Notes: generated by a model from the letters alone, not told the origin. 64,000 nucleotides of DNA from JALZMG01 sp963739975 (GCA_963739975.1 CAVUCK010000014.1:124001-188000); one strand, 5' to 3'. Positions 12,006 to 20,644 are shown, numbered from the stretch's first letter. Translations and numbers: made by a program.

Positions 12006-12034
12006 CCCTTCCCTCGGCCGACCGTGTGACCTGA
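11789..12034 (+). CDS. Small PLDc_N-like two-helix membrane protein, copy 2
   Basis: The first 72 residues are identical to the protein at 11095, with the same upstream GAGGAGG. Sequence then diverges, giving the tail RTLPSADRVT instead of RNPPPRPAV, for 81 residues. The two genes make an identical membrane hairpin with different C-termini. Downstream it runs into a SnoaL remnant. Confidence 0.78.
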   Translation: MLAYDYPLLGIFWSLAMLFWFALVGFVVIYTFIDNFRRSDHGGLAKAGWALFIIVLPLLGALIYILARPELRTLPSADRVT

Positions 12035-12059
12035 CGGCGCCACCGCGTGGCCCAAGGAG

Positions 12060-12205
12060 GAGCTTTTCGTCTCGAGCGCGTCGCTCGACCGACGGCGCTT
12101 CTCGATGAAGCAGATCCACATCTTCCGGGTCGCCGACGGCAGGGTCGCCGAGCACTGGGCTGGCGGGACGACCTCGGCATGATGCGGCAGCTCGGTTTCA
12201 TCTGA
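12060..12205 (+). pseudogene. SnoaL-like ester cyclase, C-terminal remnant
   Basis: The frame RRRFSMKQIHIFRVADGRVAEHW followed, after a one-base shift near 12160, by RDDLGMMRQLGFI and a stop is the typical end of SnoaL-like polyketide cyclase/limonene hydroxide isomerase-fold proteins. Only about the last 45 residues remain, abutting the repeat copy, so the gene was truncated by the duplication or another rearrangement. Confidence 0.7.
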
Positions 12206-12334
12206 CCGCGAGATCTCGTCGCGCTTCGAGCGCCGTGGACATCGACCCGGTGTGTCGTCGTGGACTCAATCGCACTCCCCACCGCCGAACCGCGGTACTC
12301 AACGCCGGACCACGACACGTTGAGTGGTGAGTAC

Positions 12335-13237
12335 TCATCCTCGCGCCGGCCGCCGGTCTTCATGCTCGTTTGGACGGGTTCCACTGGGGGCGCCCTTGCG
12401 GGTCCGCAACGTCGCCGCAGCAGCAGCAACAGGCCCCGCCGCACCGATCCGATCGAGCTCGTCTTCGATCTCGTTGCGTCGCTTCGAGAACAACCGCAGC
12501 ACCCGGCGCGGGATGCCGGCGATCTCACCGTCGCCGCGCTGATTGAGCACCCAGCCGACCCCGAGACGGCGGGTCAGCTCGGCGCGGACGGCGGTGTCGT
12601 AGACGGCGCCGGCGGCGCGCCGCGACCGATACACGGCTTGGCCGTCGAGCGCCGACCAGCGGCCGTCCGGACCGCGGGTGAGGTTGGCGACCAGCACGTG
12701 GGAGTGCAGCTGCGGGTCCCCCGCCCGTGACGTGCGGTGCCGGAACCCGGCGGCGACGAACCCGGCGCCGGGCAGGCGGCGCGTCCCGAACTCGGCCACA
12801 TCGCCGCGGAACCGTTCCCGGTTGTTGCTTCCCCGGCGGACGAAGCAGGCCTCCCGTTCCAGCCATCCAACTGCCTAATCGACGGCGGTGTCGAGGGCTT
12901 CGACGATCTGGCCGCGCACCAACGGATCGGCCAGGGCGTACAGCGCCGAGACCGACTTGGCCGCCGAGAACGTCAGATCGAACCCCGGCACCCGCCCCTT
13001 GAACACCCGCAACCGGTCCCCGTTCGGCGACAACCCCGTCCCCGGCGCCAACCCGGCAAGAACCGCACGAAGGTCGCTGGCGGCGACCGCCCCGTCCAAC
13101 TCGAGGCCCGGTGCGGCGTTGCCGAGCCAGCGTCCAGGCATCTCGCCCCGACCCGTGTAGTAGTCGTCCAGACCCTGGGCCACCTGCGACAAGTAGTAGC
13201 TCTCCGCACCGACCCGCAGCTTCCACAACGACAACAT
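12335..13237 (-). pseudogene. TrwC/MobF-type conjugative relaxase, truncated with in-frame stop
   Basis: The start MLSLWKLRVGAESYYLSQV (ATG 13237), the block VPGFDLTFSAAKSVSALYAL and the histidine motif DPQLHSHVLVANL are the classic N-terminus of MobF relaxases, which nick plasmid oriT through an active-site tyrosine (YY near residue 14) and a metal-binding HUH triad. The frame is interrupted at 12875 by a single TAG codon and resumes in the same frame. It loses homology after about residue 290 (LRTRKG) and ends at 12335. The helicase half is missing. It is a relic of a conjugative element; no other transfer genes are nearby. Confidence 0.85.
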
Positions 13238-13272
13238 CCCTACCTACACACAGACCCCCTCCAGGCCCGAAT

Positions 13273-13327
13273 GGCACCAAAAAGGTGGTGCCCGAAACGC
13301 CGTGCAGGCACCTGTGGTGCACAGGTG
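13273..13327. other. Two short perfect hairpins upstream of the relaxase relic
   Basis: GGCACCA (273-279) pairs with TGGTGCC (286-292), and CACCTGTG (309-316) pairs with CACAGGTG (320-327) over a 3-nt loop. Placed just upstream of a relaxase start, such dyads could be oriT or operator remains. This is inference from position only. Confidence 0.35.
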
Positions 13328-13506
13328 TGAACTATCCGGGCTCCCGCATAGGTCGCATCATCTGGGGTGGGCGCTTATCCGGGGTCGTTGGGCGCCGGGT
13401 CGGCGGGGGGTGCACTCCCTGCCGGCGGTCTGTGCGCAGCGCCCGCGTCGGTGTTGACCGGCAGCTCGAGGGAGCGCTCACAGCGTGAGCCCGGCAGGCT
13501 GGTTGC

Positions 13507-14460
13507 GTGACCGAGTTCGACGCCAGCGCCCGTCGCATGGATCGCCTGCGACTGGAGCTCGACGACGAGGGGATCGAGCTGTCGGCCGATCCCGACCTCT
13601 TGACGATCGTGCTAGCCGAACTCGACTACGCCCGCCACCCGCACGCCCACGAGGGCATCGCCCCTCGCTACGGCGCCCTCCTGTCGTCCACCGACGTGTT
13701 GACGGTGGAGCAGGTCGGCGCGATCGAGCACGTCGCCGTCGGGGACGTCCCGATCAGCGTGGTTCGCCGCCTCGCCGACGGGCGGTCGTCGTTCGTCGCC
13801 CGCACCGTCGGCGCGCCCGACCGGCTCGCCTGCTTCGACCGCACGAGGGAGTACGAGTCGTCAGCCATGCACCTCACGGTGGCGACCGGAGCGATCGTCC
13901 TACAACGACTCGGCCTCGGCTGGGTACGCCTGTGCACCCCGGCGGGCATCGTCACGTGGGACGGCATGCACTGGTCGTCGAAACCGCTGTCGATCCACAT
14001 CACCGAGCGAGTCGCACACTCGATCACGACCGCCGATCAGGGCGTTCTCGCCCACCTCCACGAGTTCTGCACACACTGGCTGGGCGCCGGACGCGTCGGC
14101 GCGACGCTCGTCTGGCACCTCGCCGGTGACCCGCACACGTTGGCGCACCTCGGCTTTGCTGCTGCGGTCACGATCCCCGAGCTCGAACTGACGTCCCGGG
14201 CGCACTACGCCCCTCTGCTCAACGCCCTCGCGCAGTACGACCGGGCGGCGCTCGTCGACCCACGTGGGCGGGTCACCACCGTCGGGGTCCACCTGCGATC
14301 GTCCGAGCGCGCCCGCGCCGAGGTCGCGCCCTACCGCGGGACCCGACACACCTCCGCGCTGCGGTTCACCAGCGACGAGCCCTCGGCGGCCGTGTTCGTC
14401 GTGTCGTCGGGTGGAACGCTCTCGGTCTTCTGGCAGGGCCGCCGCCTCGACACCGGCTGA
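13507..14460 (+). CDS. DisA-N/DAC-like nucleotide-binding domain protein
   Basis: A 317-residue protein starting at GTG 13507 after a GGCAGG stretch. The C-terminal third resembles the DisA N-terminal (diadenylate cyclase, DAC) domain: AALVDPRGRVTTVGVHL matches the DGA-region strand pattern, and PYRGTRHTSALRFT followed by AVFVVSSGGTLSVF matches the RHR-region. Both catalytic motifs are altered (DPRG for DGA, RHT for RHR), so c-di-AMP synthesis is doubtful and a sensor role is possible. The first 180 residues match nothing I recognise. It stands alone between the relaxase relic and a cupin gene. Confidence 0.62.
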   Translation: MTEFDASARRMDRLRLELDDEGIELSADPDLLTIVLAELDYARHPHAHEGIAPRYGALLSSTDVLTVEQVGAIEHVAVGDVPISVVRRLADGRSSFVARTVGAPDRLACFDRTREYESSAMHLTVATGAIVLQRLGLGWVRLCTPAGIVTWDGMHWSSKPLSIHITERVAHSITTADQGVLAHLHEFCTHWLGAGRVGATLVWHLAGDPHTLAHLGFAAAVTIPELELTSRAHYAPLLNALAQYDRAALVDPRGRVTTVGVHLRSSERARAEVAPYRGTRHTSALRFTSDEPSAAVFVVSSGGTLSVFWQGRRLDTG

Positions 14461-14556
14461 ACGGCCGACACCCTGACGATTTCGCCGTTGCCGGCATCCT
14501 CGCAAAGGACTGGTACATACAGCTCGTCACGCCCGACGCAAGGCCCCGGCCGAGGC

Positions 14557-14892
14557 TCAGGTGGCAGAGCGGGGTGGGAACGGCGGCGACAGGAAGGCCA
14601 GCATCGTGAGGCCAGCCATACCCTCGTTGGCCACGCGCAGCTCCTCATCGCCGCCGTAGTAGGCGAGTGACCCTGCCGCGAACGCGACCTTGCCGTCGTC
14701 GGTGTCGACGACACCCTCACCTTCGACGGCGAAGAGCATCAGGTCCGAAGCACCATGCTTGTGCGGCGGGAGGGTCTGGCCCGGGCTGAGGCGGACCAGC
14801 CGGACATTCGATTGGGCGCCCTCGAGGAGCGGCTGGGCCACCACCCGGTCGGGGTCGTATGACGGGGCGCCGGCCAGGTTGACGATCTGCAT
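14557..14892 (-). CDS. Small cupin-domain protein
   Basis: A single cupin barrel of 111 residues, using ATG 14892 (MQIVNLAG); the frame extends to 14973 but that extension is not cupin-like. Motif 1 appears as LPPHKHGASDLMLFAVEGEG, with two histidines for metal. Motif 2 is degenerate. No signal peptide, so cytosolic. The reaction is unknown. Convergent with the DisA-N-like gene. Confidence 0.75.
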   Translation of the reverse strand: MQIVNLAGAPSYDPDRVVAQPLLEGAQSNVRLVRLSPGQTLPPHKHGASDLMLFAVEGEGVVDTDDGKVAFAAGSLAYYGGDEELRVANEGMAGLTMLAFLSPPFPPRSAT

Positions 14893-14953
14893 GACCGCAG
14901 CGTCGCACGACCCGACCTGCGCGCTCGCGAGTCGCCCTCGAGGCGGGGGTCTG

Positions 14954-15404
14954 TCAGACGTGGTGGGAGGCAAGTTGCTCGAGCAACGTCAGGCGGTCGT
15001 GGGCGCGTCCTTGCACGAGATGGCGATCGTGGTCGTCGAGGGTGGCGACGCTGCGTGGATCGAGCTTGTCGGCGATGTCGGCGCGTTTGATCCGTAGTGC
15101 CAACGGGTCGGCGACGCAGCGGTCGAGGTAGTGCTGTTCGAGTTCGCCGTCACGTTGGGTCAACGCGTCGACCACCTCGATGAGCCCTTCATCAGCCCCC
15201 GCCGCGCGGAGGTCACTCCAGGCCATCCAGCCCTTCTCGACGCTGTCATGCAGCAAAGGCTGCCGTGACGGCGTCGCGGTCGTCGTCCGCGCCCAATCGG
15301 GCGGCGACTCGGCGGACGTGATCGATGAACAGCGACCCGGAGCCGGTCCGGTCGCTGCCGTGCGCTCGCGTCGCCAACGCGTCGGCCTCGTTGACGGTGA
15401 TCAC
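14954..15404 (-). pseudogene. HD-domain (RelA/SpoT hydrolase-like) phosphohydrolase, frameshifted
   Basis: From GTG 15404 the frame reads VITVNEADALATRAHG...GSLFIDHVRRVAARLG, the first part of an HD hydrolase of the RelA/SpoT/MESH1 type. It then hits a stop because of one extra base in the run at 15255-15257. Shifting one base restores LLHDSVEKGWMAWSDLRAAG, containing the HD metal motif, and continues to 14954. The total would be about 150 residues. It is either a recent pseudogene or an indel error. If intact, it would hydrolyse a nucleotide substrate such as (p)ppGpp, which fits the dormancy neighbourhood (inference). Confidence 0.7.
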
Positions 15405-15420
15405 GAACGCCGGTCGATCA

Positions 15421-16260
15421 TCAGTTGTTGGAGAATTCCGGGTCCCGATGAGTCATGTTTCGTGATGGCACGACGAGGACGGGTCGCGTCGTGTGTTGGA
15501 CGAGACGCCGTGTGGTGCTGTGCCAGTGCGTGTGATCGTCGGTCCAGTTGGTGCTGGTGGTAACGAGCACGGCGTCGTCGCTGGCGTTGGCGAACTCCTC
15601 CAGGCGTTCGACGATGTCGTCGCCGTGCAGCACCTCCCATGCCGTCTCGACGCCGGCGGAGACGAGCTGCGTCGCGAGGTTGTGGACGTGCGATGACTCG
15701 ACGAGTTGGGCGACGCCGCCACCGCTGTGCGATGGCGCCGGGAGAACCTCGACGACCCAAGGTGTCGCGCTGACAAAGGTCTCGACCCACGACGAGATGG
15801 CGGTGAAGGCGGCGGTCGCGACATTGGTGGAACCGACGCAGGCGATCAGGGTCGTCGTTGCCATGGGATTCATCGCCGGTACGTGCGGACCGATCAGCAG
15901 GACCGGGCGGTCGATCCGGTTGAGGACCGCCTCGCTGACGCTGCCGAGGAACTGGCTCCGCAGCGGCGACTTGGCCGTCGTCGACATGACGAGCAAGGCG
16001 CCAGGTCTGCTGTCGATGTGGTCGACGATGGCTCGAGCCGGGTCGTCGTCGTGGACGATGACGTACGAGTCAGCGGACCAACCGTTGGCGGTGGCGCGTT
16101 GACGCAACGCGAAGGCGTCCACCTCCTCGGACATCGATGGCGGCGAAACGGTCAACAGCTCGACCGAGACGTCTCCGAGCCCCGACAACGCTTGGGCGAT
16201 CGGCAGCGCTCGATCGCCTTGCCATTCCAGATCGAGTGCGACCACGATGGACGTGAACAT
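15421..16260 (-). CDS. Tandem-domain universal stress protein
   Basis: A 279-residue protein with two UspA folds (about 1-135 and 140-270). The first starts MFTSIVVALDLEWQGDRALP, the second is preceded by a short linker. The end of each domain shows the GxxSEAVLNRIDRPVLLIG and STTRRLVQHTTRPVLVV strands, partly matching the ATP-binding G-2x-G-9x-G(S/T) pattern. GGAG lies seven bases before the ATG. A DosR-like box at 16318-16332 lies 57 bp upstream, overlapping the end of gpsA. Tandem USPs are hallmark members of the mycobacterial DosR regulon. Confidence 0.88.
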   Translation of the reverse strand: MFTSIVVALDLEWQGDRALPIAQALSGLGDVSVELLTVSPPSMSEEVDAFALRQRATANGWSADSYVIVHDDDPARAIVDHIDSRPGALLVMSTTAKSPLRSQFLGSVSEAVLNRIDRPVLLIGPHVPAMNPMATTTLIACVGSTNVATAAFTAISSWVETFVSATPWVVEVLPAPSHSGGGVAQLVESSHVHNLATQLVSAGVETAWEVLHGDDIVERLEEFANASDDAVLVTTSTNWTDDHTHWHSTTRRLVQHTTRPVLVVPSRNMTHRDPEFSNN

Positions 16261-16315
16261 GACTTCTCCTCGCGAGGCTTGCTGAGCTCACGATGCCGGT
16301 TCGCTCGGATCGGCG

Positions 16316-17365
16316 CTAGGGACGAAGGTCCTGCACTGGCCCCACTCGTTCGAGGTCGTAGAGCTCAACGGTAGGGACACGACCCATCAGGTGAACGACG
16401 GCATCTTGCGGGGTTCTCGTGCCGGCCAGAACGGTCGCCACGGTCTCGCAGATCGGCATTCCGACGTGATTCCGGGCGGCTAGGAGCAGGACGGCCTCAA
16501 CCGAGTTCACACCTTCCATGCATCCGGCATTCGAGGATGCCAGCTCCGCCAAGACCCATCCTCTGGCGATCTGTTCGCCGGCGCTTCGGTTGCGGCTGAG
16601 CGGGCTGGCGCAGGTCGCCATCAGGTCACCGGCGCCGGCGAGGCCGAGGAACGTGAGCGGGTCACCGCCGAGGGCCGTGCCCAGGCGGGCCAGCTCGGCG
16701 AGTCCACGGACGACGAGTGCAGCTTTGGTGTTCATCCCGTACTGCAGTCCGTCGGCCATTCCGGCGGCGAGCGCGATGACGTTCTTGACCGCACCGCCGA
16801 TCTCGCAGCCCACCACGTCGGAGCTCGTGTAGACGCGGAACCGCTCCGTACCGAGTCGTTGCTGGACGTCAGTCGCATACCGGAGGTCCTGGAACGCCAC
16901 GCACGTCGCTGACGGGTGTCCGGCCATCACCTCGCGGGCCAGGTTGGGGCCGGCCATCAAGCCGATGGTCGCCGGGTCATGGTCGGCGAGCGCTTCGGTG
17001 ATCACCTCGGTCATCCGCTTCCCGGTCCTCGCTTCGAGGCCTTTGGTCACGCTCACGACGACGGCATGCGGATCGATCCATGGATGAGCAGCGGCGAGCA
17101 CCTCCCGGACATAGGGAGACGGGACCGCGACGATGACCATGTCGGCGCCGGTGACCGCGGACTCGAGATCGACGGTGACGTCAAGTGCTGGCGGGAGCGG
17201 GAACCCCGGCAGGAACGGGGTGTTCTCCCCATGCTCGTGGATCGCAGTCAGGACAGGTGGTTCGAGCGCCCAGAGCGTGGTCGGCAGGCGCTCGCTGGCG
17301 ACTGCTGCGAGGGTCGTGCCCCATGCTCCGGCGCCGATGATCGTGAGCCTCACGTGGGGCATCAT
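16316..17365 (-). CDS. gpsA: NAD(P)-dependent glycerol-3-phosphate dehydrogenase
   Basis: Reduces dihydroxyacetone phosphate to glycerol 3-phosphate for lipid synthesis. Seen: N-terminal LTIIGAGAWGTTLA Rossmann motif, SVTKGLE, the catalytic lysine block GGAVKNVIALAAGMADGL and GLAGAGDLMATC...SRNRSAGEQIARG. Two adjacent ATGs (17365, 17362) give MMPHVRL or MPHVRL; the longer open frame to 17653 is not homologous. Length about 350 residues, normal for GpsA. Head-to-head with the histidine kinase gene, sharing a DosR-like box at 17390-17404 whose near edge is 24 bp from this start. Product could feed the WS/DGAT at 34862. Confidence 0.93.
   Translation of the reverse strand: MMPHVRLTIIGAGAWGTTLAAVASERLPTTLWALEPPVLTAIHEHGENTPFLPGFPLPPALDVTVDLESAVTGADMVIVAVPSPYVREVLAAAHPWIDPHAVVVSVTKGLEARTGKRMTEVITEALADHDPATIGLMAGPNLAREVMAGHPSATCVAFQDLRYATDVQQRLGTERFRVYTSSDVVGCEIGGAVKNVIALAAGMADGLQYGMNTKAALVVRGLAELARLGTALGGDPLTFLGLAGAGDLMATCASPLSRNRSAGEQIARGWVLAELASSNAGCMEGVNSVEAVLLLAARNHVGMPICETVATVLAGTRTPQDAVVHLMGRVPTVELYDLERVGPVQDLRP
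16318..16332 (-). promoter_or_regulatory. DosR-like box upstream of USP
   Basis: AGGGACGAAGGTCCT on the + strand (AGGACCTTCGTCCCT toward the USP gene). It differs from the local consensus by one base and ends 57 bp before the ATG at 16260. Confidence 0.7.
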
Positions 17366-17389
17366 CGCGGCGTCTCTGTCGAGCTCGGT

Positions 17390-17404
17390 AGAGCCGAAGG
17401 TCCT
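17390..17404. promoter_or_regulatory. DosR-like box between gpsA and histidine kinase
   Basis: AGAGCCGAAGGTCCT; one base from the consensus. It sits in the divergent promoter region, 24 bp from the gpsA start and 40 bp from the kinase GTG, so it may control both. Confidence 0.68.
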
Positions 17405-17444
17405 CTCCTGTACGTCGCGTCCGCACGCTTGGCCCGCTCGCTTC

Positions 17445-18587
17445 GTGCAGGACCGTGCGACCGTGCCGGCGCTGCGCGGCCTCTTGCAAGCCGTGCTGGC
17501 CATCGGTTCCGATCTCGATCTGGAGGCGATGCTGGGTCGCATCGTCGAGTCGGCCGTCGAGCTCGTCGGGGCACGATACGGAGCCCTCGGCGTGCTCGAC
17601 GAAGCGCACACCCGACTGGCCCAGTTCATCACCGTCGGCGTTGGCGACGACATGCAAGACGCGATCGGGCACCTCCCAGACGGTCACGGCATTCTCGGCG
17701 TGCTGATCGCCCACCCCCGCCCGCTTCGGCTTCCCGATCTTCGCGCCCATCCCGACAGCGCCGGCTTCCCGCCCCACCATCCGCCGATGCGCTCGTTCCT
17801 TGGCGTGCCGATCAGGATCCGCAACGAGGTGTTCGGAAACCTGTACCTGACGGACAAGATCGACGGCGACGAGTTCAGCGAACTCGACGAGGAGCTCACC
17901 GTCGGATTGGCCAGCGCCGCCGCCGTAGCGGTCGACAACGCCCGGCTACACGGCACGGTGCAGTCTCTGGCGCTCGTCCACGACCGGGAGCGGATCGCCA
18001 GAGACCTTCACGACACGGTCATCCAACGACTGTTCGCGACGGGCCTGACGCTGCAGGGCACCGTTCGGCTGGCCGGCGACGATCCCGAGGTCATCGGACG
18101 CATCGAGGCGGCGGTCGACGAGCTCGATGTGACGATCAAGCACATCCGCTCGGCGATCTTCGGACTCTCCGAGGGCCCCGGCAGTGACGGCCTGCGCAAC
18201 CGGGCTGCATCGCTCCTCCGCGCGGCGGCCACCGTTTCGGGGTTCCAGCCCCGGATGTTCTTCGACGGGCCGATCGACACCACGGTGCCGGACACGATCG
18301 CTGCCGATCTGCTGGCCACGATGGGAGAGGCCCTCACGAACGTCGCCCGCCATGCCGAAGCCACCCGCGTCGACGTCTCCATCACCGTCACCGACGAGGT
18401 CGTGCTGACCGTGCTCGACAACGGCATCGGCCCGCCGGCTCCTCGCGGGACCGTCGGCCGCGGGTTGAGCAACATGGAGTCGCGAGCCAAGCGTCACGCC
18501 GGGACGCTGCAACTTGACGCCGGACGGGAAGGCGGCACCATCTTGACCTGGCGGGTGCCACGACCACCGTCGGGCACGGGTCAGTAG
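17445..18587 (+). CDS. GAF-domain histidine kinase, DosS/DevS-like
   Basis: Sensor kinase of the NarX/DosS class: one GAF domain (about residues 10-155), a HisKA_3 dimerisation helix with the phospho-acceptor in ERIARDLHDTVIQRLF (His189 counting from GTG 17445), and HATPase_c with NVARHAEATR, DNGIG and GRGLSNM. DosS and DosT of Mycobacterium have two GAF domains; only one is seen here, so haem or flavin binding is uncertain. GTG 17445 or 17463 are candidate starts; the ORF running back to 17133 crosses gpsA and is rejected. The tail overlaps the convergent USP gene by 7 bp. The likely partner is the regulator at 20710. Confidence 0.88.
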   Translation: MQDRATVPALRGLLQAVLAIGSDLDLEAMLGRIVESAVELVGARYGALGVLDEAHTRLAQFITVGVGDDMQDAIGHLPDGHGILGVLIAHPRPLRLPDLRAHPDSAGFPPHHPPMRSFLGVPIRIRNEVFGNLYLTDKIDGDEFSELDEELTVGLASAAAVAVDNARLHGTVQSLALVHDRERIARDLHDTVIQRLFATGLTLQGTVRLAGDDPEVIGRIEAAVDELDVTIKHIRSAIFGLSEGPGSDGLRNRAASLLRAAATVSGFQPRMFFDGPIDTTVPDTIAADLLATMGEALTNVARHAEATRVDVSITVTDEVVLTVLDNGIGPPAPRGTVGRGLSNMESRAKRHAGTLQLDAGREGGTILTWRVPRPPSGTGQ

Positions 18588-19312
18588 CCGGGCAGGTCAG
18601 CAGGGATCACGAGCACCGGACGCCGCGACCGCTGCACGAGTCGTCTCGTCGTCGAATACCAATGCGAGAGACCGCCGGCCCAGCGGTCACTCGTCATCAC
18701 GAGAACCGCGTCGCCAATCTGCTCCGCGAACTCCAACAGGTGCTGCGCGGGGTCACCGCCGTGGAGCACGGTGGTGCCGGTTTCGATCCCGTGCTCGGCG
18801 AGCACGGCGGCGACTGCATCGACGAGCTGCTGTTCCAGCTCGTCGTCGTTCGCCTCGGCCGGCCAGGCCGTGGTCGGCATGACCTCGACGACCCACGGCC
18901 GGCCACCACCGAAGGTGCGCTGCCACGACTCGACCACCGGCAACGCGGCTCCGACCTCGTGCGATCGGTCGGTGCACACGACGAGCGTCGGTGAGGAAAG
19001 CGGCAACGGGTCGGGGACGACCGGACCGATGAGCAGCACGGGTTGGCGGAGCTCGCTGAGGACATGGCCGCTGGTGCTTGGGCGCGACCCCGAGACGAGT
19101 CCGATGCCGCTGGTCGCCATCACGAGCAACGCACCTTCACGACCCTGCAAACGGTCAACGATCGCCGACCCGAGGTCGACCGGTCCGTCCGCGGGGCCGA
19201 TCGTCAGGACCTCAACGGGCAGCCCACCCCGCAGGCCCAGTGCCCTCCCAACCGGGATCGCTCGATCCGGTCCTGCACTCTCGTCGGCGGCGATCACCAC
19301 GGAGTTGAACAC
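18581..19312 (-). CDS. Universal stress protein, tandem type
   Basis: From GTG 19312 (VFNSVVIAADESAGPDRAIP) the protein has 243 residues and two UspA-like halves. It resembles the USP at 15421, especially in the C-terminal half: AVLVMTSDRWAGGLSHWYSTTRRLVQRSRRPVLVIP compares with the same region there. The two genes are thus paralogues flanking gpsA and the kinase. The longer frame to 19606 lies antisense to the CoA-transferase gene and is rejected. No clear DosR-like box is visible in the 63-bp divergent region; two 13-bp direct repeats lie there instead. Confidence 0.83.
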   Translation of the reverse strand: MFNSVVIAADESAGPDRAIPVGRALGLRGGLPVEVLTIGPADGPVDLGSAIVDRLQGREGALLVMATSGIGLVSGSRPSTSGHVLSELRQPVLLIGPVVPDPLPLSSPTLVVCTDRSHEVGAALPVVESWQRTFGGGRPWVVEVMPTTAWPAEANDDELEQQLVDAVAAVLAEHGIETGTTVLHGGDPAQHLLEFAEQIGDAVLVMTSDRWAGGLSHWYSTTRRLVQRSRRPVLVIPADLPGY

Positions 19313-19321
19313 GCCGGCCCA

Positions 19322-19353
19322 TTCCAGCAGACAGAGCCCGTTCCAGCAGACAG
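19322..19353. repeat. Paired 13-bp direct repeats in divergent promoter
   Basis: TTCCAGCAGACAG occurs at 19322-19334 and again at 19341-19353, 19 bp apart (about two helix turns), between the divergent USP and acetyl-CoA hydrolase genes. This spacing suits a dimeric regulator. Confidence 0.6.
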
Positions 19354-19375
19354 GCGGAGTGCCTATGGTCGGGAC

Positions 19376-20644
19376 ATGCCCGTCGCGTCCGCCGCCGACG
19401 CGGTGCTGCAGCACGTCGGGCGGCGCGCCGATCTCATCGTCCCGCTGGCCAACGGCGAACCCGTCGCCCTGCTCGACGCGATCGAAGCCCACGGTGACGA
19501 GTTGGACGGGGTGCGGGTCCACCAGATGCACGCCGTCCACGACCGTCGCTACCTGCACGGCGCGTTCGGCGACCGGATCCGACACGTCTCCTACTTCCTG
19601 TCCCACGTGACGCGCCCCTGCTTCCTCGCCGGCACGATCGACCTGGTCCCCAACAACTTCAGCGAGATGCGGACGATCCTTGCTGAACGCACCGTCGACC
19701 CGCTCGTGCTCGCAGCGGCGTCACCACTCGACCGGCACGGCTTCTTCAGCCTCGGCCTCAACGCCGACTACGTGTCATCGTTCATCGGCCGAGCCCGGTT
19801 CTTCCTCGAGGCCAACGCCCAGATGCCCCGCACGTTCGGACGCAACCAGATCCATGTCAGCCAGGTCCTCGGATGGGTCGACGTCGATCGGCCCCTGATC
19901 GAGGTCCCCCCGCCATCGCGCCACGCGATCGACGACCGGATCGCTGCGTTGGTCGCCGAACGCATCCCCGACGGAGCGACGATTCAGACGGGCATCGGGT
20001 CGATCCCCAACGCCATCCTGTCGGCCCTGTCGAACCACCGTGACCTGGGCGTGCACACCGAGCTGCTGTCGGACGGCGTCATGGACCTGGTCGACGCCGG
20101 GGTGGTCACCGGGGTGGCCAAGCAGCTCAATCGCACCAAGGCCGTCGGCACCTTCGCCCTCGGCACCCGCCGCCTCTACGACTTCCTCGACGAGAACTCA
20201 GCGTTCGAGCTGCTGCCCGTGCGCTACGTCAACGACCCCCGCGTCATCGCGCAGGAAGACGGGTTCGTGTCGATCAACTCGACGATCGCCGTCGACCTGC
20301 TCGGTCAGTGCGCCAGCGAGACCGTAGGCGGCACCTACTACTCATCGAGCGGCGGTCAGGCGGACTTCGCCCGTGGCGCGATGTACTCCAAGGGTGGCCA
20401 GGGGTTCGTGGTGCTCACGTCGACGGCCAAGCAGGAGACGATCTCGAAGATCGTCGCCCAGTTGGCCCCCGGCGATGTCGTCACGACGTTGAAGAACACC
20501 GTTGACAAGGTGGTCACCGAATGGGGTGTCGCCGAGCTCCGCGGTCGCTCCCTGCGTCAGCGGGCGCAGGCATTGATCGCGATCGCCCATCCGGCGCATC
20601 GTGACCGGCTGCACGCCGAGGCGCTCGCCGTCGGCCACCTGTGA
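19376..20644 (+). CDS. Acetyl-CoA hydrolase/transferase family protein
   Basis: A 422-residue protein of the acetyl-CoA hydrolase/4-hydroxybutyrate CoA-transferase family, which moves or hydrolyses CoA on short acyl groups. Seen: an N-terminal half with RADLIVPLANGEP and a C-terminal half with GIGSIPNAILSAL, HTELLSDGVMDLV, LLPVRYVNDPRVI and SSSGGQADFARGA. The catalytic glutamate is probably in HTELLSDG or the nearby strand. ATG 19376 is chosen as the first in-frame ATG before conserved sequence. It sits between the kinase/USP pair and the response regulator, suggesting a role in acetate or acyl-CoA balance during dormancy (inference). Confidence 0.88.
   Translation: MPVASAADAVLQHVGRRADLIVPLANGEPVALLDAIEAHGDELDGVRVHQMHAVHDRRYLHGAFGDRIRHVSYFLSHVTRPCFLAGTIDLVPNNFSEMRTILAERTVDPLVLAAASPLDRHGFFSLGLNADYVSSFIGRARFFLEANAQMPRTFGRNQIHVSQVLGWVDVDRPLIEVPPPSRHAIDDRIAALVAERIPDGATIQTGIGSIPNAILSALSNHRDLGVHTELLSDGVMDLVDAGVVTGVAKQLNRTKAVGTFALGTRRLYDFLDENSAFELLPVRYVNDPRVIAQEDGFVSINSTIAVDLLGQCASETVGGTYYSSSGGQADFARGAMYSKGGQGFVVLTSTAKQETISKIVAQLAPGDVVTTLKNTVDKVVTEWGVAELRGRSLRQRAQALIAIAHPAHRDRLHAEALAVGHL

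Noticed and set aside
12240..12334. Short palindromes near GAGTACTC as an attachment site
   Set aside because: They are short, common in GC-rich DNA and have no duplicate elsewhere in the window.
17133..17444. N-terminal extension of the histidine kinase
   Set aside because: It lies antisense within gpsA and shows no sensor-domain pattern; GTG starts at 17445 or 17463 fit the GAF domain.
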